Shown: positions 7,819 through 17,704, counted from the stretch's first letter. The stretch: DNA of 51,121 nucleotides from Bacillota bacterium (GCA_023443025.1 JAEZWM010000064.1:1-51121); one strand, 5' to 3'. Program-made: numbers and translations. The notes: generated by a model not told the origin, from the sequence alone.

Positions 7819-9747
7819 TTATAATTTATTCATCCAATCTACAATTTCAGTTAGGCGTCTATGTCTGTGAAGTGGCTTTCCGGATCTTGATAAATCGTGA
7901 TTTTCACCTTTAAATACTACCATTCTAGTTTCAACATCATGATGAATCAGTGCAAGATACATTTGATGACCTTGCTCAGGTGGACATCTATGGTCTTCTT
8001 CAGAATGAATAATAAGTGTAGGTGTTACTATTTTATCAGCGTATTTTAATGGAGACATATCCCATAGATTTTCAAAATCTTTCCAAGGAGTTCCACTAAT
8101 TTGATCCTCTACAAAATAAAAACCAATATCAGAAGTGCCGTACATACTTGTCCAGTTGGAGATGCATCTTTGTGTACATGCTCTTTTAAACCTATCAGTA
8201 TGGCCGATGATCCAATTAGTCATAAATCCTCCATACGAGCCACCCATGACCCCAAGTCTATCAGTATCTATATCCTCATATCTTTTTAAAGTCTCGTCTG
8301 TAAGTTTCATTAAATCATCATAATCAATACTTCCGTACTTACCTCGAATATCCATAAATTCATTTCCTCTACCATCTGAACCTCTAGGATTCATGTAGAA
8401 TACATAGTAACCGAGCGATGAAAGCAGCTGCATTTCATGATGTAGGACTCTGCCATAAACCGTTTTAGGGCCACCATGTATTGTTAGTATGGCAGGATAC
8501 TTATTATTTTTATTTTTAATGCTTGGTGGAATAACATAGGCATCAAAATTAATTCCGTCATTTTCAAACTCAAAAGATTCTACTTCAGAGATATTGTAAT
8601 TATCAATAAATGTATTAAATTTCGATAACTCTTTCAGCTCACCATCATAGAAGTATAATTCCTGAGCACGATTAGGTTTCATGCCTACAAAATAAATTCC
8701 ACACTTTCCAACTACAAATTCATCAATGGAACCGTCAATATCGATAACTAACTCTCTTTTACCTTCCATATTGACTCTATATAATAGAACCTTATCATTT
8801 TCAGTGGATAAGAAATATAAATCGCTATTTAATACGGATGGACTATCATCTGATCCCAGCCTTAGATCAGTACCTAGTGAATTTCCCAAATTGGAATCAT
8901 AATCCTCCATTAGGACTATATTGGAATCATTCAATATATGAAGATTTGGGTTTGTGTTTAAGCCATATTTTTTGCGATTCGGAGCTATATAATAAATATT
9001 TTCACCTATATACCCTGCTTCATATAGACCATTTATATCTTTAAGAATCAATTCACAATTATTCGATTTTATATCATACTCATATAAACTGGCGCTTAAA
9101 TCGGTTTTGATTTCATATTCACTAGCCGTAAATAATATCTTTGATTTATCATCATTTAAATTTATGCTATCGACATTTATATTTTCGCTGGTTATATCCA
9201 CAAGCGTTTTGTTTTCTAAATCATAAATAGCTAATCGATTGCGAGTTTTATTTACATATCCTCTCCCGTTAAATCTATAAGGAAACTCATCATAAACCAG
9301 GTAGTCATCTGCATCAATGGAATCATCTTTTTTAGGAGAGTTCTTATATTGTACTAAGAACTTAGAACCGGTTAAGTGGTCTATCCTAATAACTGTTTTA
9401 TCAATCTCCATCAAGAGCTCGGCTTCACCGCCGCTTAGGTTAATTTTATAAAAGTATGTTTTATCTTCATCTAATTTTTTGTCAGATCCTTTTTTCGGCT
9501 TTTCCCTCATGCTTGAGAAGAGTATTGTGTCATCGTCAATAAAATCATATACACCACCAAAATCATCGGCAGTAACTTTAATAATTTCATTGTCAGAACA
9601 TTTGGTAGTATAAAGTGAAGATGTATATTCGTTGTTCGTAGAATCTGAACTGCTCACACTAAATGCCACATGCTTTTCAGTAGGTGATAGTTTTAGGTTG
9701 CTTAAAAATTTAAATTCATAAAGCGTATCAATACTTATTTTTTTCAT
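7819..9747 (-). CDS. S9 family serine peptidase (acylaminoacyl-peptidase/prolyl oligopeptidase type)
   Basis: Cytoplasmic peptidase of 642 residues. Residues 1 to about 390 form a beta-propeller-like N-terminal part of short repeated strands; the C-terminal 250 residues are an alpha/beta hydrolase. Ser504 sits in GGSYGGF, the Asp585 candidate in HSEEDH and His617 in GENHDLS. The family cleaves short or N-blocked peptides, which fits a peptide-using anaerobe. The open frame starts at TTG 9759, but GGAGG lies five bases before ATG 9747. It stands alone, with a candidate promoter at 9776-9805. No signal peptide is seen. Confidence 0.88.
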   Translation of the reverse strand: MKKISIDTLYEFKFLSNLKLSPTEKHVAFSVSSSDSTNNEYTSSLYTTKCSDNEIIKVTADDFGGVYDFIDDDTILFSSMREKPKKGSDKKLDEDKTYFYKINLSGGEAELLMEIDKTVIRIDHLTGSKFLVQYKNSPKKDDSIDADDYLVYDEFPYRFNGRGYVNKTRNRLAIYDLENKTLVDITSENINVDSINLNDDKSKILFTASEYEIKTDLSASLYEYDIKSNNCELILKDINGLYEAGYIGENIYYIAPNRKKYGLNTNPNLHILNDSNIVLMEDYDSNLGNSLGTDLRLGSDDSPSVLNSDLYFLSTENDKVLLYRVNMEGKRELVIDIDGSIDEFVVGKCGIYFVGMKPNRAQELYFYDGELKELSKFNTFIDNYNISEVESFEFENDGINFDAYVIPPSIKNKNNKYPAILTIHGGPKTVYGRVLHHEMQLLSSLGYYVFYMNPRGSDGRGNEFMDIRGKYGSIDYDDLMKLTDETLKRYEDIDTDRLGVMGGSYGGFMTNWIIGHTDRFKRACTQRCISNWTSMYGTSDIGFYFVEDQISGTPWKDFENLWDMSPLKYADKIVTPTLIIHSEEDHRCPPEQGHQMYLALIHHDVETRMVVFKGENHDLSRSGKPLHRHRRLTEIVDWMNKL

Positions 9748-9775
9748 AGATACCTCCAATTTTAATTCTATATTT

Positions 9776-9805
9776 ATTATAACAAAAACAGTGTATATAA
9801 CACAA
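9776..9805 (-). promoter_or_regulatory. Candidate promoter of the S9 peptidase gene
   Basis: Minus strand: TTGTGT, 18 bases, TATAAT (9781-9776), about 30 bases before the ATG. Confidence 0.45.
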
Positions 9806-10115
9806 TTATGTGGACTTACTACATTAAAATAACAAGACTTAAAGACAGGCGAATAACAAATGCATACTAATGAATATAACTGGCGATATGCAAAAATGTA
9901 AATTAATTCTCAAGGGTATAAAAAACATTGTGTTAATATCCTAACTTTCAAGGACTAGATATAGTGGCATTAAATTGATTTAGCACAAGATAAAGGATAA
10001 TATTCAAAGAAAATTAATATTGGAAATGTTAAAAACGGATTTATTCATTGTAAAATAAATGTAAATAAAACTAATTATCCCAAAAAATTGAAAACATTAA
10101 TTGGAGTAATTCAAG

Positions 10116-10168
10116 TTTTCCACAAAGTTATCCACATTATCCACAAGCATAACAATAACTTATCCACA
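10116..10168 (+). other. Cluster of four DnaA boxes
   Basis: Three exact copies of the consensus DnaA box TTATCCACA at 10128-10136, 10137-10145 (directly abutting) and 10160-10168, plus TTTTCCACA at 10116-10124, all in the same orientation. The next 65 bases are nearly all A/T and could unwind easily. This is the arrangement of a replication origin or of a DnaA-titrating/regulatory locus. No dnaA or dnaN gene is beside it. Confidence 0.8.
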
Positions 10169-10302
10169 GAAATTATATTAGTTTTATACATATATAGATA
10201 TACAATTCGTTAATAAATAAAATTATCATATAAATTGGTATCCAGCTACTTTATATAAAGTTCATATAAATTTTGAATTAATTTAAAATAATTTCGCAAA
10301 GT

Positions 10303-10311
10303 TGTTATAAT
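10303..10311 (+). promoter_or_regulatory. Extended -10 promoter of hpf
   Basis: TGTTATAAT is a perfect extended -10 element; the -35 region (TTTAAA) is poor. It lies about 75 bases before the hpf start. Confidence 0.55.
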
Positions 10312-10349
10312 GCGTTAAATTATTGAGGACTTGGGTATCATAATAGTAG

Positions 10350-10378
10350 TAATAAAGATTTTTCTTTATTAAAGGAGG
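10350..10378 (+). promoter_or_regulatory. Leader hairpin abutting the hpf ribosome site
   Basis: TAATAAAGA (10350-10358), TTTT loop, TCTTTATTA (10363-10371), immediately followed by the strong site AAGGAGG (10372-10378). The hairpin could tune translation or message stability. Confidence 0.45.
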
Positions 10379-10385
10379 CGTCAAA

Positions 10386-10919
10386 ATGAGATTGAATTAC
10401 AATGGTAAAAACGTAGATGTTGGAACTCAATTAAGAGAAAAAGCAGAGAAAAAACTTTCTAAGCTTGATAAGTATTTCCAAGAGGATATCGAAGGTAATG
10501 TAACCTTCAGTGCTGTCAAGAATCAAAAGATTGTAGAGGTGACTATTTTCTTGCCGGGTACAATCTTAAGAGCGGAGGAAAATACAACAGAGTTTATGGA
10601 CTCCCTCGATAGAGCTGTGGATGCATTAGAATCTCAAATTAGAAAACATAAGACAAAGCTTCAAAAGAGATATGCTGGCGGACAGACAATCAGATTCGAA
10701 GATGTATCAGACTTCCAAAGAGATGAAGAGGAAGAAAAAGGTCAAGTTGTACGGGTAAAGAGATTCGGATTAAAGCCTATGTCAGTTGATGAAGCTATCC
10801 TACAAATGGAACTACTTGGTCATAATTTCTTCGTATTCTTGGAAGCAGAAACCGATTTCGTCCAAGTTATATACAAACGAAAAGATGGAAACTATGGATT
10901 AATAGAACCAGAGTTTTAA
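10386..10919 (+). CDS. hpf: Ribosome hibernation promoting factor, long form
   Basis: At 177 residues this is the long HPF of Gram-positives. The N-terminal ribosome-binding domain (about 1-100) is joined by an acidic linker (about 105-118) to the C-terminal dimerisation domain (about 122-177: VVRVKRFGLKPMS, GHNFFVFLEAE). Long HPF binds the decoding centre and pairs 70S ribosomes into inactive 100S particles in slow growth. A very strong ribosome site precedes it. It is monocistronic, closed by a tetraloop terminator before secA; hpf next to secA is also the Bacillus arrangement. Confidence 0.94.
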   Translation: MRLNYNGKNVDVGTQLREKAEKKLSKLDKYFQEDIEGNVTFSAVKNQKIVEVTIFLPGTILRAEENTTEFMDSLDRAVDALESQIRKHKTKLQKRYAGGQTIRFEDVSDFQRDEEEEKGQVVRVKRFGLKPMSVDEAILQMELLGHNFFVFLEAETDFVQVIYKRKDGNYGLIEPEF

Positions 10920-10928
10920 AATATCATT

Positions 10929-10950
10929 AGACACCTTCGGGTGTCTTTTT
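10929..10950 (+). terminator. hpf terminator
   Basis: AGACACC TTCG GGTGTCT followed by a T-run: a seven-bp stem with a stable UUCG loop. Confidence 0.88.
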
Positions 10951-11138
10951 AATTGAAAAGTTTGTAATTTATAAACATAAATAATACATATTTAATCCGT
11001 ATAATAAGATAGGAAATAAGATTACCAAAACAAGATAATTACACAATTTAATAATAAATTGTTTTTACAATTAACAATTTGTACAATATAGATATAAATG
11101 GTAAAATTAAGAGTGGAAGATTATTAAGAGGTGATTAA

Positions 11139-13865
11139 ATGGGATTATTAGCAAAGTTATTTGGAACTTCCGATCAAAGAGAGATTAAAAAGTTAAACCC
11201 AATTATCGATAAAATCGAAAGTTTAGATCAAGAGATGTCAAATCTTACAGACGATGAATTAAAAAACAAAACGATAGAATTTAAAGAAAGACTTAGTAGT
11301 GGTGAAACACTTGACGATATACTACCTGAAGCTTTTGCTGTTGTAAGAGAGGCTTCATTTCGAGTTTTAGGAATGAAACAGTATAGAGTTCAGCTTATTG
11401 GTGGACTCATACTTCATCAAGGTAGGATTGCAGAGATGAAAACAGGTGAAGGTAAGACACTTGTTGCGACCTTACCGGCTTATTTGAATGCGCTTGAAGG
11501 CAAAGGTGTTCATATAGTTACTGTAAACGACTACTTAGCAAAGCGTGACCGCGACTGGATGGGTAAGGTATATGAATTTTTAGGTCTTACAGTAGGATGT
11601 ATAATCTATGGACTTACCAATGAAGAGCGTAGAGCAAATTATGCATGTGATATAACCTATGGAACCAACAACCAATACGGATTTGATTATCTAAGAGATA
11701 ATATGGTCGTATACAAGCACGAGATGGTACAAAGAGAGCTCCACTACGCCATCGTCGATGAGGTAGACTCAATTCTAATAGATGAGGCAAGAACACCTCT
11801 TATTATTTCGGGTGAAGGTGACAAATCAACCGACATGTATACTAAAGCGGATAATTTTGCTAAGGGTCTTTCAATGAGAAAACTTGAACCCGGTGAGGAT
11901 AAGGTCGACCCATTCGATAGGGAGATGAAGGTTGAAACCGTTGATGTTGTAGTTGATGAAAAAAGAAAGACGGCAAACCTTACTGAACAGGGAACGGAAA
12001 AGGCTGAAAAATATTTTAATTTAGAGAATCTTTCAGACCCCGAAAATATGGAAATTGCACATCATATCAATCAGGCTTTAAAAGCTAGACATACAATGCA
12101 TCTGGATATCGACTATGTAGTAAAAGATTCAGAAGTTTTAATAGTTGACGAGTTTACCGGTCGTATCATGGAAGGCAGAAGATATAGCGATGGTCTACAT
12201 CAAGCCATAGAAGCAAAAGAAAATGTATCGGTTCAAAGTGAGTCTAAAACACTTGCAACGATTACTTTCCAGAACTATTTTAGGATGTATGAAAAACTTG
12301 CCGGTATGACAGGTACTGCTAAAACAGAAGAATCGGAATTTTCTGAAATCTATAACATGGATGTCGTCGAAATCCCAACTAATGAACCCGTAGTAAGAAA
12401 GGATCTTGATGATGTAGTTTATATAAATGAAGAAGCAAAATTAAATGCTATAGTAGATGAGATTGAAAGAGTTCATAGTACTGGACAGCCAATCCTGGTT
12501 GGTACCATCTCGATAGAAAAATCCGAAGAATTAAGCAATATGCTTAAGAGAAAGAGAATAAAACACGAAGTACTAAATGCTAAGCAGCACGATAGAGAGG
12601 CTGAGATAGTTGCACAAGCAGGTACTCTAAATACTGTTACCATAGCAACAAACATGGCAGGACGTGGTACGGATATCGTGCTGGGTGGTAACCCTGATGT
12701 TAAAGCAAAACTTGAAATGAAAAAATTAGGCTATGAAGATGAAATTTTAGAAGAAGTGGACAGTTTTGCTGAAACTAAAGATGAAGAAATCTTAGCAGCT
12801 AGAGGGGTTTATAACGAGCTTAAGAGCAAGTACAAGGAAGAGACCGATGTCAATGCTAAAAGCGTGGTAGATGCAGGAGGCCTGTATATAATCGGTACGG
12901 AAAGGCATGAGTCCAGAAGAATTGACAACCAGCTACGTGGTAGATCAGGTAGACAAGGAGACCCGGGTACTTCTAAGTTCTTTATATCGCTTTCAGATGA
13001 TTTAATGAGACTTTTCGGTGGGGAATCCATTCAAAGATTTGTTGAAGGAAATAAATTCCCTCAGGATGAACCGATTGAAGCTAGAGTATTAACAGGAGCA
13101 ATTGAAAGAGCACAGCGAAAAGTAGAGGCAAACAACTTTAGTATTCGTAAACACGTACTTGAGTATGACGATGTTATGAACCTTCAAAGAAATGTTATCT
13201 ATAAAGAGAGAAAGTCAGTTCTAGATGGCGAAGATATGAAGGCAAATATAATGAAGATGCTAGAGCAGCTTATAGATGGTGCTATGATGACATTCGCTCC
13301 TACTGATAATCCTGAAGAATGGGAAACTGAAGGTTTATTAAACTACCTCGGAAATATATATTTGCCAAAAGGTGCTCTTAAAATAACATCCATTAGCGAT
13401 TATAATAGGGATTCATTTAGAGATTACCTACTAGATGTAAGTAAGAAGCTTTATGATGAAAAAGAAAATGAAATTGGATCAGAAATCTTTAGAGAGATAG
13501 AAAGAGTGGTACTGCTTCAAGTTGTAGATAGTAAGTGGATGGATCATATCGATGCAATGGATCAGTTAAGACAGGGAATCGGTCTTAGATCATATGGACA
13601 GGAAAATCCTGTAAGAGCATATGAGAAAGAAGGATTCGATATGTTCGAGGAAATGAATCATTCGATCATCGAGGATACTATTAAGATGCTATACCATGTA
13701 GAACAGCCTGAAAGACTAGAGAGAAAAGCAGTGGCAAAACCTACTAGGACTTCTGATGAACCTCAAGAACCTGTTAGAAGAAAGGGCAGAAAAGTAGGTA
13801 GAAATGAACCATGCCCATGTGGTAGCGGGAAGAAATACAAAAGATGCTGCGGAGCAAATGAATAA
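11139..13865 (+). CDS. secA: Preprotein translocase ATPase SecA
   Basis: Motor of the Sec export pathway (908 aa). It binds SecYEG and drives unfolded preproteins through the membrane. The Walker A MKTGEGKT is at 100-107, the Walker B/DEAD motif VDEVD at 206-210, and ATNMAGRGTD and the arginine-finger region GRSGRQGDPG lie in the second motor domain. The C-terminal zinc/SecB-binding tail ends PCPCGSGKKYKRCC. Length is typical, and it is complete. GAGGTGATTAA precedes the ATG. There is no terminator before prfB 29 bases downstream, so the two are probably co-transcribed, as in Bacillus. Confidence 0.97.
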   Translation: MGLLAKLFGTSDQREIKKLNPIIDKIESLDQEMSNLTDDELKNKTIEFKERLSSGETLDDILPEAFAVVREASFRVLGMKQYRVQLIGGLILHQGRIAEMKTGEGKTLVATLPAYLNALEGKGVHIVTVNDYLAKRDRDWMGKVYEFLGLTVGCIIYGLTNEERRANYACDITYGTNNQYGFDYLRDNMVVYKHEMVQRELHYAIVDEVDSILIDEARTPLIISGEGDKSTDMYTKADNFAKGLSMRKLEPGEDKVDPFDREMKVETVDVVVDEKRKTANLTEQGTEKAEKYFNLENLSDPENMEIAHHINQALKARHTMHLDIDYVVKDSEVLIVDEFTGRIMEGRRYSDGLHQAIEAKENVSVQSESKTLATITFQNYFRMYEKLAGMTGTAKTEESEFSEIYNMDVVEIPTNEPVVRKDLDDVVYINEEAKLNAIVDEIERVHSTGQPILVGTISIEKSEELSNMLKRKRIKHEVLNAKQHDREAEIVAQAGTLNTVTIATNMAGRGTDIVLGGNPDVKAKLEMKKLGYEDEILEEVDSFAETKDEEILAARGVYNELKSKYKEETDVNAKSVVDAGGLYIIGTERHESRRIDNQLRGRSGRQGDPGTSKFFISLSDDLMRLFGGESIQRFVEGNKFPQDEPIEARVLTGAIERAQRKVEANNFSIRKHVLEYDDVMNLQRNVIYKERKSVLDGEDMKANIMKMLEQLIDGAMMTFAPTDNPEEWETEGLLNYLGNIYLPKGALKITSISDYNRDSFRDYLLDVSKKLYDEKENEIGSEIFREIERVVLLQVVDSKWMDHIDAMDQLRQGIGLRSYGQENPVRAYEKEGFDMFEEMNHSIIEDTIKMLYHVEQPERLERKAVAKPTRTSDEPQEPVRRKGRKVGRNEPCPCGSGKKYKRCCGANE

Positions 13866-13894
13866 TATCCTAGATGTGATAAGGGAGTGATAAA

Positions 13895-14999
13895 ATGAAA
13901 GACCTTCACGAGATTAGAGATAGGATTGACTCGGTAGAAGAGACTATAAAAGAATTGGGTGTTTCACTTTGACATTGCCGGCAAAGTAAAACAGGTCAAA
14001 GAGCTAGAAGAAAAGACTGCCGAATCCGGTTTTTGGGATGATGTGGATTCAGCACAAAAGACCATAGAGAGTTTAAAAATTATTAAGGATGTCACTGACG
14101 ATTATTTGGAATTGGAATCCGAACTCGAAGAGTTAAAGATAATGCTCGATATGATAACTGAGGAAGAGTCGTTCGAATTTCTCGAAGAATTAGATACTTC
14201 TATAAGTAAAACGGAGAAAAAACTATCAACATTTAAACTGAAGTCACTCCTTTCCGGTGAGTATGATGCGAATAATGCTATCGTTTCAATACATGCCGGA
14301 GTGGGTGGTCTTGAAGCCCAAGATTGGGCAGAGATGCTTTTAAGAATGTATACAAGATGGGTATCAGATAAAGGATACAGCCAAGTAATTACAGATTACA
14401 ACTCAGATACAGAAGGCGGGATTAAATCCGTTACATTTTTAGTTAAAGGACATAATGCATACGGATACCTCAAAGGAGAAAAAGGGGTTCATAGGCTTGT
14501 CAGAATATCTCCGTTTGATACCTCAAGCAGAAGACATACATCTTTTGCAAGTATTGACGTCTTTCCTGAACTAAGTCCAACTGACAAAGTTGATATCAAT
14601 GATTCTGATCTTAAAATAGATACCTATAGGGCATCTGGCGCAGGTGGACAGCATGTAAATACAACCGACTCTGCAGTTAGGATTACTCATCTTCCTACAG
14701 GTGTAGTTGTTCAGTGCCAGTCTGAAAGATCACAGATAACCAATCGTGAAACGGCTATGAGAATGCTTTATGCGAAACTTATGCAGATTGCAGAAGAAGA
14801 GCAAAAGGAAAAGATAGAAGATATACAGGGTAAGTATACTCAAATAGGCTGGGGATCGCAGATTAGATCTTATGTTTTTCATCCTTATCAGATGGTTAAG
14901 GATCATAGGACAGAAGCGGAATCAGGAAATGTTTCGTCGGTAATGGATGGCGAAATAGACATGTTTATAAATGAATATCTAAATCAGCAGGCTGATTAA
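13895..14999 (+). CDS. prfB: Peptide chain release factor 2, with programmed +1 frameshift
   Basis: RF2 releases peptides at UGA and UAA. Reading starts at ATG 13895 (GGGAG upstream) and runs 25 codons to an in-frame TGA at 13970-13972. At CTT TGA C the ribosome slips +1 and continues from GAC at 13971, giving a 367-residue protein (E. coli RF2 is 365). The codon-recognition tripeptide SPF is at 205-207 and the catalytic GGQ at 250-252. The frameshift lets RF2 level control its own synthesis. The upstream Shine-Dalgarno-like stimulator is weak here (GGGTG, several bases further from CTT than in E. coli). Not a pseudogene. Confidence 0.95.
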
Positions 15000-15000
15000 C

Positions 15001-15030
15001 TTTAAAACAGGGTGAGAGCCCTGTTTTAAA
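15001..15030 (+). terminator. prfB terminator
   Basis: Perfect 12-bp inverted repeat TTTAAAACAGGG / CCCTGTTTTAAA with a six-base loop, directly after the prfB stop. Confidence 0.8.
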
Positions 15031-15053
15031 GCAGTTTATTCAAGGGGGAAATA

Positions 15054-17162
15054 ATGAATATAATAGAAAAAATTGCTGGAGAATTAAAATTAAAGACTCA
15101 TCAGGTTGAAAAATCTGTAGCACTGATTGACGAGGGAAACACAATTCCTTTTATAGCAAGATATAGAAAAGAGATAACCGGCAACCTAACAGATGAAGTG
15201 CTTAGAGAGTTAGATACAAAATTAAATTATTACAGAAATTTAGAAAAGAAAAAAGAAGACGTGCTTAGGCTTATCGAATCACAAGGTAAGCTTGATGACG
15301 AGCTTACTATTAAAATACATACAGCTACAACTCTACAGGAAGTAGAGGATATCTATCTGCCATTTAGACCAAAGAAGAGAACAAGAGCAACTGTTGCTGA
15401 AGAAAAAGGGCTTAGACCCCTTGCTGAATACATTCTTGAAAATAGCAACAACCTTGAAGAATTGAATGAATACGCATCTACCTTTATAGATGAAGAAAAA
15501 GAAGTAAATTCAGCAGATGAGGCAATAGTTTTTGCAAAGGACATAATAGCCGGTGATATCAGTGAAGACTCTGACATCAGAGGATATATAAGGGATAGGG
15601 GAATGATGACAGGAGTCATCACTTGTGAAAAAGCGACTGAAGCTGAAGAAAATGGAGTCTATAGCAACTACTATGAATATTCAGAAAAAGTACGATCTGC
15701 AGCAGCACACAGAATCCTTGCCATCAATAGAGGGGAAAAGGAAGACCAGTTAAAAATAAAAATCCAGTTGGAAGATGATGCTAATCTCAACAGAATTAGA
15801 AAAACCTATAATGACAAGTCCGGTGAACTGAACAGCATAATAGATGAGGCGATTGAGGACTCATATAATAGATTAATCCTTCCACAGATTCAAACGCAGA
15901 TAAGAAAAGAATTAAAAGAATTTGCTGACAGCGAATCTATAAAAGTATTCTCATATAATTTAAAACCTTATCTAATGCAAAGCCCAATAAAAGATAAAAG
16001 AGTCATTGGACTGGATCCCGGATTTAGAACTGGATGTAAGGTAGCTGTTATCTCTGAATATGGTGAGTATTTGGACAGTGCACAGATTTTTCCTGTCAAA
16101 CCTTTTGAAAGGTTATCAGATGCCAAGAAAACCTTAAAAGGGTTCATAGAGAAATACAATGTAAGTTTGATAGCCTTAGGTAATGGGACAGCAAGTCGAG
16201 AAACTGAACAGTTCGTTGTGGACTTGATAAGGGAGTTAGATGGAAAAGATCTCGCATATGTAATAGTAAATGAATCAGGAGCCTCAATATACTCTGCATC
16301 CGAACTTGCGGGACAAGAGTTCCCAGATCTGGATGTTACAATTAGAGGGGCTATTTCAATAGCAAGAAGACTACAGGATCCACTAGCAGAGCTTGTGAAG
16401 ATAGAACCAAAACATATAGGTGTTGGACAGTATCAACATGATGTTAACCAAAAAGAACTTGATGAAGCTCTTGAAGGAATTGTTGAGGGATGTGTAAACG
16501 CGGTGGGAGTAGATTTAAATACCTCCTCCGGAGCACTATTAAGGTATGTTGCGGGAATAAGTAATAAAATTGCCGAAAATATTCTTGAATATAAAAGAGA
16601 AAAAGGTTTGATAAGAACAAAAAATGAACTAAAAACTATAAAGGGTATAGGTCCAAAAACTTTTGAACAATGTGCAGGTTTCTTAAGAATACCCGAGTCA
16701 GAAAATCCACTTGATAATACGGGAGTGCACCCTGAGTCTTACTCTGTTGCATCTAAAATTATGAAGATGGATCTTGACAAGATAGATATAAATGCGGCTT
16801 CTGAAGAACTTGGAGTTGGAGTGCCGACTCTTAAAGACATAATACACGAGCTGAAAAAACCCGGGAGAGATCCAAGAGATGAGATGCCTGCTCCAATCCT
16901 CAGATCGGATGTTCTTACGCTTGATGATCTTGAGGAGGGTATGAACTTAACCGGTACTGTTAGAAATGTAGTGGACTTTGGTGTATTCGTGGATATTGGA
17001 GTTGGTACTGATGGACTGGTTCATATATCGGAAATTTCAAACTCCTTTATCAAGCATCCTTCAGATGTGTTGAAGGTATCGGATGTTGTTGATGTAACAG
17101 TTATAAATATTGATCGTAAAAGAGAGAAAATCGGTCTAAGCATGAAAAATGTTAAAAAATAA
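15054..17162 (+). CDS. tex: Tex family RNA-binding protein
   Basis: Transcription accessory protein Tex (702 aa; usual length 700-780). The N-terminal helical region and KKRTRATVAEEKGL are typical. A YqgF-like RNase H fold is at about 320-450 (VIGLDPGFRTGCKVAVI), tandem helix-hairpin-helix motifs at about 490-560 (GISNKIAENIL, LKTIKGIGPKTFEQCAGFLRI), and an S1 RNA-binding domain at about 629-702 (GTVRNVVDFGVFVDIGVG). It binds nucleic acid in the cytoplasm and is linked to transcription; the exact role is not settled. AAGGGGG precedes the ATG. Confidence 0.93.
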   Translation: MNIIEKIAGELKLKTHQVEKSVALIDEGNTIPFIARYRKEITGNLTDEVLRELDTKLNYYRNLEKKKEDVLRLIESQGKLDDELTIKIHTATTLQEVEDIYLPFRPKKRTRATVAEEKGLRPLAEYILENSNNLEELNEYASTFIDEEKEVNSADEAIVFAKDIIAGDISEDSDIRGYIRDRGMMTGVITCEKATEAEENGVYSNYYEYSEKVRSAAAHRILAINRGEKEDQLKIKIQLEDDANLNRIRKTYNDKSGELNSIIDEAIEDSYNRLILPQIQTQIRKELKEFADSESIKVFSYNLKPYLMQSPIKDKRVIGLDPGFRTGCKVAVISEYGEYLDSAQIFPVKPFERLSDAKKTLKGFIEKYNVSLIALGNGTASRETEQFVVDLIRELDGKDLAYVIVNESGASIYSASELAGQEFPDLDVTIRGAISIARRLQDPLAELVKIEPKHIGVGQYQHDVNQKELDEALEGIVEGCVNAVGVDLNTSSGALLRYVAGISNKIAENILEYKREKGLIRTKNELKTIKGIGPKTFEQCAGFLRIPESENPLDNTGVHPESYSVASKIMKMDLDKIDINAASEELGVGVPTLKDIIHELKKPGRDPRDEMPAPILRSDVLTLDDLEEGMNLTGTVRNVVDFGVFVDIGVGTDGLVHISEISNSFIKHPSDVLKVSDVVDVTVINIDRKREKIGLSMKNVKK

Positions 17163-17222
17163 GATGATGAATTGTTTTAATGTTTTTAAATAGGGTATTT
17201 TAAATTTAAAGGGGGTTTATCT

Positions 17223-17702
17223 ATGTTTAATATATTCAAAAAGAAACCAAAAGAAATCGAATTATATGCACCTGTTAGTGGTAAACTTGTAAATCTAGAA
17301 GATGTTCAAGATCCTGTTTTTTCAAAGAAAATGATGGGAGATGGATTTGCCGTAGATCCTACTGATGCTGTTATCAAAAGTCCTGCTGATGGAGTAATAT
17401 CCATATTACATGATGCACATCATGCTTTTGGAATAACAACAGATGATGGTTGTGAAATACTTGTACACATAGGAATGGACACAGTTGAATTAAATGGACT
17501 CGGTTTTAAACCACTTAAAGCACAAGGGGATAAAGTTAGTGCGGGAGATCCGATAATAGAAGTTGATTTTGATTTAATAAAAGATAAAGTACCTTCTATA
17601 ATTACACCGGTAGTCGTCACAAATATAGACGAGTATCAAATAGCAAAACTTGACTTAACAGAAACCGGCAACGCTCCGGTTATGATAGTATCTAAAAAGT
17701 AA
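17223..17702 (+). CDS. Stand-alone PTS glucose-type EIIA protein
   Basis: Phosphocarrier of the sugar phosphotransferase system (159 aa), Crr/EIIA-Glc fold. The two active-site histidines are His67 in DAHHAFG and His82 in ILVHIGMDTV (His75 and His90 in E. coli). It takes phosphate from HPr and passes it to an EIIB. No EIIB/EIIC, HPr or EI gene is adjacent, so the partner is elsewhere and the sugar is unknown. The ribosome site AAAGGGGG is strong. A terminator shared with the convergent gene follows the stop. Confidence 0.9.
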   Translation: MFNIFKKKPKEIELYAPVSGKLVNLEDVQDPVFSKKMMGDGFAVDPTDAVIKSPADGVISILHDAHHAFGITTDDGCEILVHIGMDTVELNGLGFKPLKAQGDKVSAGDPIIEVDFDLIKDKVPSIITPVVVTNIDEYQIAKLDLTETGNAPVMIVSKK

Positions 17703-17704
17703 AA

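Larger units (their letters stand above)
9748..10385. other. 638-base non-coding gap with DnaA boxes
   Basis: No credible gene on either strand. It holds the S9 promoter on the left, a DnaA-box cluster (10116-10168), an almost pure A/T stretch after it (about 10169-10235), and the hpf promoter and leader on the right. The part from about 9830 to 10090 shows nothing recognisable. Confidence 0.7.

Noticed and set aside
9830..10090. Small gene or RNA in the left half of the long gap before hpf
   Set aside because: Frames are short and lack ribosome sites; no tRNA-like, riboswitch or terminator-closed structure was recognised.
13959..14999. prfB read as a 5'-truncated gene starting at GTG 13959
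   Set aside because: The missing N-terminus is found in the previous frame, joined by the conserved CTT TGA C slip site, so it is a programmed frameshift and not damage.
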